From an uncultured Eudoraea sp. (lineage in GTDB: Bacteria > Bacteroidota > Bacteroidia > Flavobacteriales > Flavobacteriaceae): a stretch of 64,000 nucleotides of DNA. Positions 35,724-45,006 of the stretch are shown here, one piece after another. Position 1 is the stretch's first letter. The number at the start of each line of letters is the position of its first letter. The stretch spans positions 19,447 through 83,446 of the forward strand of contig NZ_CAMYIP010000079.1 of the NCBI RefSeq assembly GCF_947258525.1, in the 5' to 3' direction. The notes under the pieces are model-generated. The model made no database searches and had not been told where the DNA came from. It was given only the letters and a program-made list of their open reading frames with translations. The translations under genes were made by a program, and so were the position numbers.

Positions 35724-36611
35724 TTAAAGAAATTTTTCAGGTACTTTATCCCTGTGTTTCCATCGACGGTGAGTCCACAGATAGTAAGCAGGGTTCTGTA
35801 TTATTTCTTCTTCTGTAAGACGTAGGAACTGGTCAGTAATTTCATTCTCTTTAGTCTTACTACCTTCTTTGGCAATCGGAATGAATTCAGTGCTATAATA
35901 CCCTCGTTTTACTTTGGTAACTTTTGCAAAGACAACGGCGTGGTTATACTTTCTGGCTAATATTTCAGGACTATTGTATACTGGCACCTTTATATTCATA
36001 AATTCTGTCCAGTATTGTGCTAGGTGCACCTGTGGGGACTGATCACTCACAATTCCGTATACGCCTCTAATGCCTTTTTGGTGATTGCGTGCCATTGTAA
36101 TTACCGTCTCCTTTTGAGAAATTGGTGTTGTACTCCATATACCCCTGATTTTTTTAATCAATCTGTCAAAATAAACATTATCAATTTTTTGGTAGACAGC
36201 GAACCCCTTAGATTTCACATGAACATTGACTATGATACTCCATTCCCAATTGCCATAATGCGGAAACATAACGAGTATACTTCGTTCTTTTTCTAAATCC
36301 AGAAGAAAATCAATATTGGGCAGCGCGTAACGTTTCTTTAATTCTTCTTCACTAATATTCAGGGTTTTAACAGTTTCCAGTAACATATCGCACATGTGCT
36401 TATAAAATGCCTTCTGAATATCTTTTTTCTCTTTTTTAGTTTTATCAGGAAAAACCAGGGATAAATTATTATAAACAACTTTCTTTCTGTACCCAACTAT
36501 GCGGTAAACCAGGAAATACATCAGATCAGAGAAAAAATAAAAAAGCCCGTACGGTAGTATTGAGATTAACCATAAAAATGGGTAGGCAAGAATATATACA
36601 AGACGTTGCAT
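35724..36611 (-). CDS. Lipid A biosynthesis-type (HtrB/LpxL family) acyltransferase
   Basis: Inner-membrane acyltransferase adding secondary acyl chains to lipid A or related lipids. The 295 residues have an N-terminal membrane anchor (LVYILAYPFLWLISILPYGLFYFF) and the catalytic HX4(D/E) motif in MFPHYGNWEW (about 117-126). Later blocks are GIRGVYGIVSDQSPQ and IIQNPAYYLWTHRRWK, both typical of LpxL/HtrB. I chose the ATG at 36611, not the TTG at 36632 in the track: the track start lies inside the predicted -7 box. It shares a palindromic promoter region with the divergent rhomboid gene. Confidence 0.92.
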   Translation of the reverse strand: MQRLVYILAYPFLWLISILPYGLFYFFSDLMYFLVYRIVGYRKKVVYNNLSLVFPDKTKKEKKDIQKAFYKHMCDMLLETVKTLNISEEELKKRYALPNIDFLLDLEKERSILVMFPHYGNWEWSIIVNVHVKSKGFAVYQKIDNVYFDRLIKKIRGIWSTTPISQKETVITMARNHQKGIRGVYGIVSDQSPQVHLAQYWTEFMNIKVPVYNSPEILARKYNHAVVFAKVTKVKRGYYSTEFIPIAKEGSKTKENEITDQFLRLTEEEIIQNPAYYLWTHRRWKHRDKVPEKFL

Positions 36612-36629
36612 GTTTAAAATAAATATGGG

Positions 36630-36647
36630 CAAATATAGCTATATTTG
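36630..36647. promoter_or_regulatory. Perfectly palindromic double -7 element for divergent acyltransferase and rhomboid genes
   Basis: CAAATATAGCTATATTTG is an 18-bp perfect palindrome. It contains TATATTTG on the minus strand (36637-36630) and on the plus strand (36640-36647), each matching TAnnTTTG. The starts would be near 36624 and 36654, leaving leaders of about 13 and 18 nt. No clear -33 TTG is seen in either direction. Confidence 0.6.
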
Positions 36648-36671
36648 GCGCTTAATTAAATTGACATTTTT

Positions 36672-37319
36672 ATGAATTTACATCTCGCTACAATTGCAAT
36701 AATAGTTGTAAATGTTTTAATATCCCTCAGAGGTTTCAACGATGTAATTTTCTTTGATCGCTATAAGTTTACAATAGGTGCAATTAAGGCGGGTCAACGC
36801 GATAGAATGGTGACTTCAGGATTTCTACATGTAGATATTTCTCACCTTTTCATGAATATGTTTACCTTATATTTCTTTGCTCCGGTTGTAATTAATTGGT
36901 TTGGCTGGGAAAAATTTTTGATAATTTATTTTGTTAGCCTTGTTGCAGGAAGTTTACTGGCCCTTTTTTTTCATAAAGATGAACCTTTTTATAGCGCTGT
37001 AGGAGCAAGTGGTGCAGTTACCGGAATATTGTACGCAGCCATTTTATTACAGCCCGATATGCGACTTGGAATAATGTTTATACCAATCCCCATCCCGGCA
37101 TATGTTCTGGGTCTGGCCTATATGTTATATTCCATTTATGGCATGAAAAAGCGCCTGGGTAATATAGGGCATACCGCACACTTTGGTGGTGCTGTAGGGG
37201 GGTATGCTTCATCCTTGCTATTTAAACCGGATCTGATAGTAACGGATACCCTAATGGTAATACTTCTGGCCATTCCTATTATAATTCTGTTTATACTGGA
37301 AAAATTAGGTAAAATTTAG
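36672..37319 (+). CDS. Rhomboid family intramembrane serine protease
   Basis: Membrane-embedded protease that cleaves within or near transmembrane helices. The 215 residues form six predicted helices. The nucleophile is Ser113 in GASGAVTG and the catalytic His170 is in GHTAHFGGAVGG. The early block FLHVDISHLFMNMFTLYFF (about 51-69) holds the HxxxxN-like pair seen in rhomboids. A short C-terminal helix follows. The gene diverges from the lipid A-type acyltransferase with overlapping promoters. The substrate is unknown. Confidence 0.94.
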   Translation: MNLHLATIAIIVVNVLISLRGFNDVIFFDRYKFTIGAIKAGQRDRMVTSGFLHVDISHLFMNMFTLYFFAPVVINWFGWEKFLIIYFVSLVAGSLLALFFHKDEPFYSAVGASGAVTGILYAAILLQPDMRLGIMFIPIPIPAYVLGLAYMLYSIYGMKKRLGNIGHTAHFGGAVGGYASSLLFKPDLIVTDTLMVILLAIPIIILFILEKLGKI

Positions 37320-37484
37320 AAATACTATACTAGTATTGTAAGTTTAAACCTACTTATTTATCGGAAAAGATTAATAGTTTTAACTACTAATCCTACCGCT
37401 TATCGAAAAAAGCCTTGGTTTTATATACCTTTTTGGTAGTTTTACCGTTAATTAATCGCCCAAGATTAGTTAAATAACCTACTT

Positions 37485-39137
37485 ATGATTAAAAGAATCC
37501 CCATTTTACTTATGGCCTCTATGGCCTTTTTTGTATCCTGTAGTGACGAAACAACCGTTTTCGTTGATGAACAACAGGAGAATCTTATCTTAGAAAATGA
37601 TTTCTTAAAGTTAAGCGGCAGTGTCAATTTCGATAATTCCGGAGTGCTGGATATTTTTGAAGATGAACAAATTACAAATAAGCAATTCTCAACCGCGAAA
37701 GCAGATGAAGCAGGAGATTATCCTATTTCACTTGTAGCACAGGTAAATCCGCCAAGCCTTGGAGGAAGTACCGTTCTAACGGCATCTCATGTAGATGTTG
37801 AAGGAGATTATGCTTATGTCTCCTACAATTTAGCAGGTGAAGATTATTATGGTGCCATAGATATTGTTAATGTTGCAGATCCTCATAATCCTGTGGTAAC
37901 CTCAAGACTTATCTATTTAAATTCCGATATAAACTCGTTAGAATATTCAGATGGATATTTATATGCGGTAGGGGGGCTGAATAAAGAGGCATCTTTTACT
38001 GCTACTTCCAGCGCATTTGTTACTAAAATAAAAATTAATGCCGGAGGTACGATGGATATAGGTGCCGGCATTCTTTATGGTTACCAACCTGGTGATAATG
38101 CAACAGATATAGAGGTGGATGGTAAGGAAGTTTATGTTACCAGTGGGAAAAATGGATCTGTCACGATTTATGACGCGAACGATTTTGATATTAAAAAGGA
38201 AGAATTATTTTCAGATCTGCGGTCTTTGGCGTTCGACAATAATAAACTAGCATTATTAGACGCAGGCTTTGGCTTACGCATACTGGATGATAATTTAAAT
38301 ACTAAAAAAGAAATTCCGATTAGTTCCGACTTTGGGTCATTTACTAAAAGAACAGTTGATTTTTTAGATGATAAAATTGTTGTAGCTGAAGGAAGTAATG
38401 GAGTTGGATTATATTCTTATGATTCGGGTACCCGTTTGCAATACATACCAATAAGTATTGATCCCAATAAAGAAGTAACAGGAGACGTAGTAAATAATGC
38501 AGTCGCTTTTAACAAGGATATGATATTTATGGCCAATGGCGGTGCCGGACTCTCCTTATCTGAAGACAGAGGACCCAGCGCTGCAACTTACGGGGTAATA
38601 CAGATTAGTGGCTCTGTGAATTATGTAGAATCTAAAGGGGATTATGCGTTTGCTGCATCAGGAGCAGAAGGGTTACAAATCATTAAATTAAACAGGCTGT
38701 CACAAAGCTTAGCGGCAACTTGTGCAACACTAACAGAATATGAGGGCACGTCTAAACTTGTTATCAATGAAGGACAGGATATTGCCTTTAGAGGGGCAAA
38801 GCGTTTCAATTCTATACAAGTGAGCGGATCGTTATTAATGTGCGGTTCCTGGACTGTAATCAATGATGTGGATATTAAAAAAGAAAGTGGCCTTCTGGAA
38901 ATGAATGGTAACTTATTGGTGGGGAGGAATAGGAAAAGGAAAGAAATTAAAATTGAAGAAGGAGCCACCTTGCGTATTGAAGGAAATCTTACTATTTATG
39001 GGGATTTAGATTTAAAAGACGGATCAACAATAGAATTCATAGGCTCTGACTCCGTAGTCAATATTTTTGGCGAGGTTAAAATTGGGGACAATGTAACCAT
39101 TGCCGGTGAATTTGACGATTTGCAGAACAAGTTTTAA
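37485..39137 (+). CDS. LVIVD-like beta-propeller lipoprotein
   Basis: Surface or periplasmic lipoprotein of unknown function. The signal ends MAFFVSCSDETTV (lipid Cys). Residues about 75-400 consist of repeated beta-propeller-like units, with LVIVD-type phrases (VEGDYAYVSYNLAGEDYYGAIDIVNVADPHNPVVTS; VDGKEVYVTSGKNGSVTIYDANDF; VESKGDYAFAASGAEGLQIIKL). The last 90 residues form a stacked beta-helix with alternating Ile/Leu and Gly (IKIEEGATLRIEGNLTIYGDLDLKDGSTIEFIGSDSVVNIFGEV), similar in pattern to bactofilin-like folds. It is monocistronic and followed by a strong terminator. Confidence 0.8.
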   Translation: MIKRIPILLMASMAFFVSCSDETTVFVDEQQENLILENDFLKLSGSVNFDNSGVLDIFEDEQITNKQFSTAKADEAGDYPISLVAQVNPPSLGGSTVLTASHVDVEGDYAYVSYNLAGEDYYGAIDIVNVADPHNPVVTSRLIYLNSDINSLEYSDGYLYAVGGLNKEASFTATSSAFVTKIKINAGGTMDIGAGILYGYQPGDNATDIEVDGKEVYVTSGKNGSVTIYDANDFDIKKEELFSDLRSLAFDNNKLALLDAGFGLRILDDNLNTKKEIPISSDFGSFTKRTVDFLDDKIVVAEGSNGVGLYSYDSGTRLQYIPISIDPNKEVTGDVVNNAVAFNKDMIFMANGGAGLSLSEDRGPSAATYGVIQISGSVNYVESKGDYAFAASGAEGLQIIKLNRLSQSLAATCATLTEYEGTSKLVINEGQDIAFRGAKRFNSIQVSGSLLMCGSWTVINDVDIKKESGLLEMNGNLLVGRNRKRKEIKIEEGATLRIEGNLTIYGDLDLKDGSTIEFIGSDSVVNIFGEVKIGDNVTIAGEFDDLQNKF

Positions 39138-39154
39138 GCTCTATTGGATTACAT

Positions 39155-39190
39155 AAAAAAACCCCTGATGTTTAAAACATCAGGGGTTTT
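39155..39190. terminator. Bidirectional intrinsic terminator
   Basis: AAAAAA-ACCCCTGATG-TTTAAAA-CATCAGGGGT-TTT: a 10-bp perfect stem flanked by A and T tracts, between the convergent propeller lipoprotein and thioredoxin-like genes. Confidence 0.93.
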
Positions 39191-39206
39191 GTAATTTATA
39201 TTTTAT

Positions 39207-40316
39207 CTACTGCAGTAGTTCGCTGATTTTATTTTCTAATGCAGGACCTCTTAAATTTTTTGCAATGATAACTCCGTTCTCATCAAGAATGAATGTTGCC
39301 GGGATTGCCTTTACATTATAAAGTTCAGCTATTTCATCAAAATATTTCACATTAGAAACATGGTTCCATTCCAAACCGTCGTCTTCAATGGCCTTAGTCC
39401 AGTCTTCAAAACGTCTGTCCAAAGAAACCCCCAGAATATTCAGGCCCTTGTCATGGTATTTTTTATAAACCTTAACCACATTAGGGTTTTCTGCCCTGCA
39501 TGGTTTGCACCATGCCGCCCAAAAGTCTACTATAGTTACTTTTCCCAATACATCATTTAATGCCAATTCATCGCCGGATGGGGTAGGAGCTGAAAAATTT
39601 GGCGCCTTTTCACCAATAGAAGTACTTACAAGTTTGTCAAGTTTAGTTTTAATTCGCTGGCCAACAGAAGTTTCTTTGATACTTGGACTTAGCGCGTCAT
39701 ACAATTCTTTAATTTCCTTTTCTGAAAGCACCTTTGTTGTTAAAGCTTTTTCAATTATCAAAGCGGAAATAAGCGCTTCCGGGTTCTCTTTAACGAATGT
39801 TAATTCAAAAGTTTTAGCTTCTTCCTGCAATTCAAAATATTCGTCCCTCAAAGAGTTCATGGCCGCGGTGTCCTGCACAGCAGAAGCATTACGCATTTCA
39901 TCAGACATAGATCTTGCCCTATTTGCCAAACCTCTGGATTCTTTAAGAAAACCAGCAAATAAGTCATTCTGTAGAGTACCTTTAATTTTAGCAAAGGCCA
40001 GGCTGTCTTTCTGCGCACTAACTTCAATAGTTCCATTTTCGATTACCACAGGAATGTTTCCTCGTACGCTATTAATCAATAAATAATGAAGCTCTGGCAT
40101 TCCGGAAGAGCCGGTAAATGTAAATTTTCCGTTTTCTAAAGTCGTAGTGTCTACTTCAATTAACTGATTAGCTTCATCGGTTTTTTTAAGGAAGACCTGT
40201 GTGCCATTCTCCACTTCACCACTTAGGTTACCTTCTAGTTTAAATCCATCGGTTGTAGTGTTACATGCTACAAGTAGGCCTAATAGCAATGCTGGTAGTA
40301 TTAATTTTTTCATCAT
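39207..40316 (-). CDS. Thioredoxin-like lipoprotein (ResA/TlpA type) with N-terminal DUF4369
   Basis: Membrane-anchored thiol-disulfide oxidoreductase facing the periplasm. Lipobox LLGLLVACN. The N-terminal region (about 25-125) matches DUF4369 (FKLEGNLSGEVENGTQVFLKK). A helical middle section follows. The C-terminal 140 residues are a TlpA-like thioredoxin with APNFSAPTPSGDELALNDVLGKVTIVDFWAAWCKPCRAENP, the active-site CKPC, and the cis-proline in VKAIPATFILDENG. At 369 residues it is complete. A TACCTTTG box lies 18 nt upstream of the ATG at 40316. Typical partners are not adjacent. Confidence 0.93.
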   Translation of the reverse strand: MMKKLILPALLLGLLVACNTTTDGFKLEGNLSGEVENGTQVFLKKTDEANQLIEVDTTTLENGKFTFTGSSGMPELHYLLINSVRGNIPVVIENGTIEVSAQKDSLAFAKIKGTLQNDLFAGFLKESRGLANRARSMSDEMRNASAVQDTAAMNSLRDEYFELQEEAKTFELTFVKENPEALISALIIEKALTTKVLSEKEIKELYDALSPSIKETSVGQRIKTKLDKLVSTSIGEKAPNFSAPTPSGDELALNDVLGKVTIVDFWAAWCKPCRAENPNVVKVYKKYHDKGLNILGVSLDRRFEDWTKAIEDDGLEWNHVSNVKYFDEIAELYNVKAIPATFILDENGVIIAKNLRGPALENKISELLQ

Positions 40317-40333
40317 TTTTTAAATAAGATGTG

Positions 40334-40341
40334 CAAAGGTA
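40334..40341 (-). promoter_or_regulatory. -7 element for the thioredoxin-like gene
   Basis: TACCTTTG on the minus strand ends 18 nt before the ATG at 40316. It is identical in sequence and position to the -7 box of uvrA. Confidence 0.5.
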
Positions 40342-40358
40342 CTTATATAAGACAGAAT

Positions 40359-40394
40359 AAAAAAAGTCCTTAGACATAAGGTTATGTTAAGGAC
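40359..40394 (-). terminator. Intrinsic terminator of the outer-membrane protein gene
   Basis: On the minus strand GTCCTTAACATAA...TTATGTCTAAGGAC forms a long stem with one mismatch, followed by TTTTTTT. It lies 24 nt after the stop codon at 40419. Confidence 0.85.
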
Positions 40395-40418
40395 AGATCT
40401 ATAAAAAAAGGTTTTGAT

Positions 40419-40931
40419 TTAGAATTGATAACGTATGCCCAGGGCGATATCAAAGTCAAAATTATCCGTAAAATCATTATATCCTAAAATACCAAGTTCT
40501 GGCCGTAGATCTAAGGACAATAATAAAGGAATATCAAAATTATATTCTATTCCCACATTTCCTGCGGCAAAGACAAAAAACCCGCCGTCCGGAGTAAATG
40601 GCTCATTCCCGCCACTACCCGGCACTGGTTCAAAACTGACGCTTCCAAACCCTCCACCTGCACCGTAGTACCAGTTAAAATTACCATCTATATGGCGTAC
40701 CCACTCATAAAGTGCGGATACTTTAAAAGCATCAAATTCCCTGCTGTCTCTCCAGCCCAGATTTAATTCCAGCCTATGATATCTGCTAAGTAATCGTTGA
40801 TACGAAATTTCTGCTCCAAACCCATCGCTATCCCCCAGACGAAGTCCAAGAGCATTATCAGAAATTTCCTGTGCGCTAATTGTAATTGTAAAAAGGCATG
40901 TTAGAAGTAGAACCGGATTAAAAATTTTCAT
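40419..40931 (-). CDS. Small outer-membrane beta-barrel protein
   Basis: A 170-residue exported protein (signal IFNPVLLLTCLFTITISAQE) with eight or so amphipathic strands separated by turns (LGLRLGDSDGFGAEISYQRLLS; HRLELNLGWRDSREFDAFKVSALYEW; FNWYYGAGGGFGSVSF) and the terminal strand IALGIRYQF ending in Phe, as expected for Omp85-inserted barrels. No catalytic residues. Similar to small OmpW/OmpX-like porins of Bacteroidetes, but the exact family is uncertain. The ATG at 40931 gives a better signal peptide than the track start at 40964. It is followed by its own terminator. Confidence 0.8.
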   Translation of the reverse strand: MKIFNPVLLLTCLFTITISAQEISDNALGLRLGDSDGFGAEISYQRLLSRYHRLELNLGWRDSREFDAFKVSALYEWVRHIDGNFNWYYGAGGGFGSVSFEPVPGSGGNEPFTPDGGFFVFAAGNVGIEYNFDIPLLLSLDLRPELGILGYNDFTDNFDFDIALGIRYQF

Positions 40932-41008
40932 ATGTTCTGATTTTAGTTTAGGTTTAAAATCCATCTCAGCTAATAAAAACTTAATTTTACAACTAAAATT
41001 GTTCTGGA

Positions 41009-43924
41009 TTGGATAAAAATCTTTTAGCAGATCTTAGAAGCAGCCTTGATGGCACTTTGCAATTTGATACCCTGTCAAGGGCACTTTATGCAACAGATGC
41101 CTCGGTTTATCGTAAGGTACCTCTGGCAGTTGCTTTCCCAAAAGATCAAAATGACATTATAAAACTTATACTTTTTGCCCAAAAACATCAAGTTGGGCTC
41201 ATACCGAGAACAGCCGGTACATCATTAGCCGGACAATGCGTTGGAGATGGCATTGTGGTTGACGTATCCAAACATATGACTAAAATTCTTCATCTTGATG
41301 TTGAAAGAAAAACAGTCACGGTTCAGCCCGGAGTTATACGCGATGAACTTAATGAATACCTCAAAGCTCATGGTTTGTTTTTTGGACCAAATACTTCAAC
41401 TTCTAACCGCTGCATGATTGGCGGTATGGTTGGAAATAATTCAAGCGGTACAACGTCTATTCAATATGGTGTTACACGCGACAAAGTCATTGCTCTGAAA
41501 ACAATACTTTCCGACGGTTTTCCGGCAACCTTTGAATCTATTACATCTGCTGAGTACAGAAAAAAAATGGATATGCCCAACCTTGAAGGAACCATATATA
41601 TGGGAATATATTCGGAGTTGCAAAGCAAAGAGGTACAACAAAATATCAAGGAAGAATTTCCAAAGGAGAGTATTCATAGAAGAAATACCGGTTATGCAGT
41701 AGATGAATTATTGCATAGTAATCTTTTTGGCGGTCCTGAGGAGGAAATTAATATTTGTAAATTATTAAGTGGGAGTGAAGGAACTCTGGCCTTTACCACG
41801 GAAATCACTCTGCAATTAGATGAAGTTCCACCACCGATTTCAGCCATGGTGGTTACACATTATAAAACCCTTGAGGATTGTCTCAAGGATGTTGTTCCTG
41901 TTATGAAGCACAATCTACATTTGTGCGAAATGATGGATAAAGTGATTTTGGACTGTACAAAAAATAACAGAGAGCAATTAACGAACCGATACTTTGTTGA
42001 AGGTGATCCTGCAGCATTGCTTATGTTGGAGCTAAAAGATGATTCGGAAGAAGCTCTTGAAGGAAATTTGAAAAAGCTGTTAAAAACGATAGAGAAATCG
42101 GGTTTGAGTTATTCCAATCCCATTCTGAGGGGTAACGATATCAATAAAGCCATTGCTTTGAGAAAGGCGGGTCTTGGCCTTTTAGGAAATATGGTAGGAG
42201 ACAGAAAGGCTGTAGCTTGTATTGAAGATACAGCGGTTTCTTTGCCAGACCTTAAAGCCTTTATAGGTGATTTCACAAAGATCATGAAAGATTATGGCCA
42301 GGACGCCGTGTATTATGCCCATGCCGGTGCAGGCGAGCTTCATTTAAGGCCAATTCTAAACTTAAAACGTGCCCAAGATGTCTCCCTTTTCAGAGCCATA
42401 ACAACAGATGTAGCTAAACTGACCAAAAAATACGGGGGGTCGTTTAGCGGAGAACATGGTGATGGTATTGTAAGGGCTGAATTTATTCCTATGATGCTTG
42501 GCGAGCAGAACTATGAATTGCTTAAACGCATAAAGTCATATTTTGATCCTGATCATATTTTTAATCCGGGCAAAATTGTAGATGCATATCCAATGGATGA
42601 ATCATTGCGATATGAAGTTGAGCGGGAAGAACCCGAGATCAGTACAATTTTTGATTTCTCAGACAGTGAGGGAATTTTAAAAGCATCTGAAAAATGTAAT
42701 GGTAGCGGCGACTGCAGAAAGTCCCATAACGCTTCAGGAGGGATGTGTCCGAGTTATCAGGCAACAAAGAATGAAAAAGATACAACCCGGGGAAGGGCAA
42801 ATGCATTGCGGGAGGTGCTAACAAATTCTCTTGGGCAAAACCGATTTAACTCTGATGAATTAGTGGAGGTATTCGATCTCTGTTTAAGCTGTAAAGCCTG
42901 TTCAAGTGAATGCCCTAGTAATGTTGATGTTTCAACTTTAAAATCGGAGTTTTTATATCAATATCAGGAGATCAACGGGTATAAATTCAGGAATAAACTG
43001 TTTGCATACAATACCCGGTTAAATGCTCTCGGAAGCAAAATGCCTAAAGTAACAAATACTATTTATAATTCCGGACCGCTTAGTAAAGTGATAAAGAAAA
43101 TTTCGGGAATTGCACCTGAAAGGAGGTTACCTTTTGTATCAAGTATAAATTTCAATAAATACCTTCAAAATATTGATAAACAACTAAATAAAAAAAGTAG
43201 AAAGGTAGTTCTATATATTGATGAATTCACCAGGTATTTGGACACGGATCTTGGTATAGATGCGATAGACTTGTTTTCCGGATTGGGATATGAAGTAAGT
43301 CTTTACTACGCAGAGAGCGGACGAACATTTATTTCAAAAGGATTTTTGAAACAGGCTAAAAAGCTGGCAGAGAAAAATATTGCAACATTGTTCAATTACG
43401 CCCGGCAGGGTATTCCTATAGTCGGAATAGAACCCTCTGCCATTCTAACTTTCAGAGATGAATACAAAAGGTTTCATTTTGAGGCTGATAAAGTTGAAAC
43501 AATTGCATCTGTGTCTTTCCTTATTGAGGAATTTCTTTCTAATGAGATCAAAAATGGAAATATTCGTAAGGAACAATTCACTAAGTCAGCTGCAAACGTC
43601 AAAATCCACAATCACTGTCATCAAAAGGCCCTATCTAACCAAAAAGTTACATTTGACATATTAAATCTGCCCGAAAACTACAAAGTTAGCATCATTTCTT
43701 CCGGTTGCTGTGGTATGGCCGGGTCTTTTGGTTATGAGCGTGAGCACTATAATACTAGCATGCAAATAGGAGAGTTAAAACTGTTTCCTTCAATAAGAAA
43801 ATCTGGTGAAGATGTAATTATTTCCGCTAATGGAACGAGTTGCAGGCATCAGATTTATGATGGCACGGGAAGACAAGCGCAGCACCCTGTGACAATTTTA
43901 AAGAATGCCTTAAGCATCAATTGA
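41009..43924 (+). CDS. FAD-binding and (Fe-S)-binding oxidoreductase (D-lactate dehydrogenase-like fusion)
   Basis: Fusion of a VAO-type FAD dehydrogenase with a GlpC/LutA-like iron-sulfur module, probably passing electrons from a 2-hydroxyacid such as D-lactate to quinone. FAD domain: PRTAGTSLAGQCVGDGIVVDVSKHM (about 70-95), HGLFFGPNTSTSNRCMIGGMVGNNSSG, and the C-terminal cap GEHGDGIVRAEFIPMMLG. Two 4Fe-4S motifs: CNGSGDCR...GGMCPSYQ and CLSCKACSSECPSNVDV. Two CCG-type cysteine motifs follow (HNHCHQKAL; SSGCCGMAGSFGYE). Start TTG at 41009; no upstream ATG is in frame. Its 3' end overlaps the convergent phosphoesterase gene by 15 bp. Confidence 0.9.
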   Translation: MDKNLLADLRSSLDGTLQFDTLSRALYATDASVYRKVPLAVAFPKDQNDIIKLILFAQKHQVGLIPRTAGTSLAGQCVGDGIVVDVSKHMTKILHLDVERKTVTVQPGVIRDELNEYLKAHGLFFGPNTSTSNRCMIGGMVGNNSSGTTSIQYGVTRDKVIALKTILSDGFPATFESITSAEYRKKMDMPNLEGTIYMGIYSELQSKEVQQNIKEEFPKESIHRRNTGYAVDELLHSNLFGGPEEEINICKLLSGSEGTLAFTTEITLQLDEVPPPISAMVVTHYKTLEDCLKDVVPVMKHNLHLCEMMDKVILDCTKNNREQLTNRYFVEGDPAALLMLELKDDSEEALEGNLKKLLKTIEKSGLSYSNPILRGNDINKAIALRKAGLGLLGNMVGDRKAVACIEDTAVSLPDLKAFIGDFTKIMKDYGQDAVYYAHAGAGELHLRPILNLKRAQDVSLFRAITTDVAKLTKKYGGSFSGEHGDGIVRAEFIPMMLGEQNYELLKRIKSYFDPDHIFNPGKIVDAYPMDESLRYEVEREEPEISTIFDFSDSEGILKASEKCNGSGDCRKSHNASGGMCPSYQATKNEKDTTRGRANALREVLTNSLGQNRFNSDELVEVFDLCLSCKACSSECPSNVDVSTLKSEFLYQYQEINGYKFRNKLFAYNTRLNALGSKMPKVTNTIYNSGPLSKVIKKISGIAPERRLPFVSSINFNKYLQNIDKQLNKKSRKVVLYIDEFTRYLDTDLGIDAIDLFSGLGYEVSLYYAESGRTFISKGFLKQAKKLAEKNIATLFNYARQGIPIVGIEPSAILTFRDEYKRFHFEADKVETIASVSFLIEEFLSNEIKNGNIRKEQFTKSAANVKIHNHCHQKALSNQKVTFDILNLPENYKVSIISSGCCGMAGSFGYEREHYNTSMQIGELKLFPSIRKSGEDVIISANGTSCRHQIYDGTGRQAQHPVTILKNALSIN

Positions 43925-44782
43925 TTCGTCTTCTCCTTGTGATTGCTTTTGTTTTGGGGGGTGGGTCCTTTCTAATGTTTCAATAAGATCGCTTAAATCC
44001 ATTAGCTTCAAATCTTCATCTGCAAAAAAAGGAGAGAGTTTATCGTAGCTATAATTGTAAACTTTCCATCGTTTGAACGAATATTCCAAAGCACTAAGGC
44101 TTTCTACCCAATCACCGGAATTCAGATAAGTACATTTTCCATTTTTTGTTTCAAAAGTTTCTTTTTCAGGCTGGTGAATATGTCCACAGATCACATAGTC
44201 ATAGCCATTGGCAAGAGCTGTTTCTATTGCAGTTTGCTTAAAAATACTAATATACTTATCAGCATTTTTAACGCTGCTTTTTATTTTCCCGGTCAAAGAA
44301 TATTTTTCTTTTCCAAATTTTGCAAAGAACCGGTTGAATACCCGATTAATGCAAAGTACAAGTCCGAATCCGGTATCACCCATTTTAGCAAGCCACTTTA
44401 TTTGTGGAAAAGAAATATCAAAAACATCTCCATGAAAAATCCAGGCTTTCTGACCATCTAATTTTAAAACTAATTTGTCTTGTATTGATAAATTTCCTAT
44501 CAGGGTATTACTAAACCTGCGTAATTTCTCATCATGATTTCCAGTAATATAAATGACTTCGGTGCCCTTTGAAGCCATACCTATAATTTTTTTTAGAATC
44601 TTTAAATGTGATGCAGGAAAAAAGTGATTTTTAAATTGCCAGATATCAATAATATTGCCATTCAGAATTAACTTTTTTGGATCTATACTGCTTAGATATG
44701 CCATCAGCTCATCTGCATGACAATTGGGATTGCCTAAATGCACATCAGATATTACCGCTACCTCTATAAGACGCTTTTTCAC
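43910..44782 (-). CDS. LpxH-like metallophosphoesterase with an altered metal site
   Basis: Calcineurin-type phosphoesterase resembling UDP-2,3-diacylglucosamine hydrolase (lipid X synthesis). Motifs in order: ISDVHLGNPNCH (about 12-23; DxH), LNGNIIDIW (about 39-47), ITGNHDEKLRRF (GNHD), WIFHGDVFD, and ICGHIHQP. The second motif is normally GDxxD, where the first Asp bridges both metals; here it is Asn (AAT). At 290 residues it is longer than E. coli LpxH (about 240), by a basic C-terminal tail. It may be catalytically weak or specialised. The gene is convergent with the FAD/Fe-S fusion (15-bp overlap). Confidence 0.88.
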   Translation of the reverse strand: MKKRLIEVAVISDVHLGNPNCHADELMAYLSSIDPKKLILNGNIIDIWQFKNHFFPASHLKILKKIIGMASKGTEVIYITGNHDEKLRRFSNTLIGNLSIQDKLVLKLDGQKAWIFHGDVFDISFPQIKWLAKMGDTGFGLVLCINRVFNRFFAKFGKEKYSLTGKIKSSVKNADKYISIFKQTAIETALANGYDYVICGHIHQPEKETFETKNGKCTYLNSGDWVESLSALEYSFKRWKVYNYSYDKLSPFFADEDLKLMDLSDLIETLERTHPPKQKQSQGEDESIDA

Positions 44783-44921
44783 AGGATAAGGAAGTTTTGT
44801 GTAAAATTAGACCCATTGGTATAGTTTCACCTTAAGGCAAAGTCACTATTGCTTAAAACTAAGGTTAAGTTTGACGTCAAAAATTATTCATTTGTTACCT
44901 TACCATTAACTCAAGCTGTGT

Positions 44922-44952
44922 TTTGTTTCCCATTATTTAACATCTATCTTTG
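44922..44952 (+). promoter_or_regulatory. Promoter of aroC
   Basis: TTTG (44922-44925), 19-nt spacer, TATCTTTG (44945-44952): a perfect Bacteroidetes promoter with about 48 nt of leader before the ATG at 45007. Confidence 0.75.
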
Positions 44953-45006
44953 GCTCTTGAAAAAAAGAGTTATTACTTCTAACTAGATATAAAAGGATCT
45001 TGGCTT

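Noticed and set aside
39505-40086. Plus-strand ORF (193 aa) opposite the thioredoxin-like gene
   Set aside because: It is an antisense shadow of a well-supported gene; the product has a biased Ser/Leu composition and no domain.
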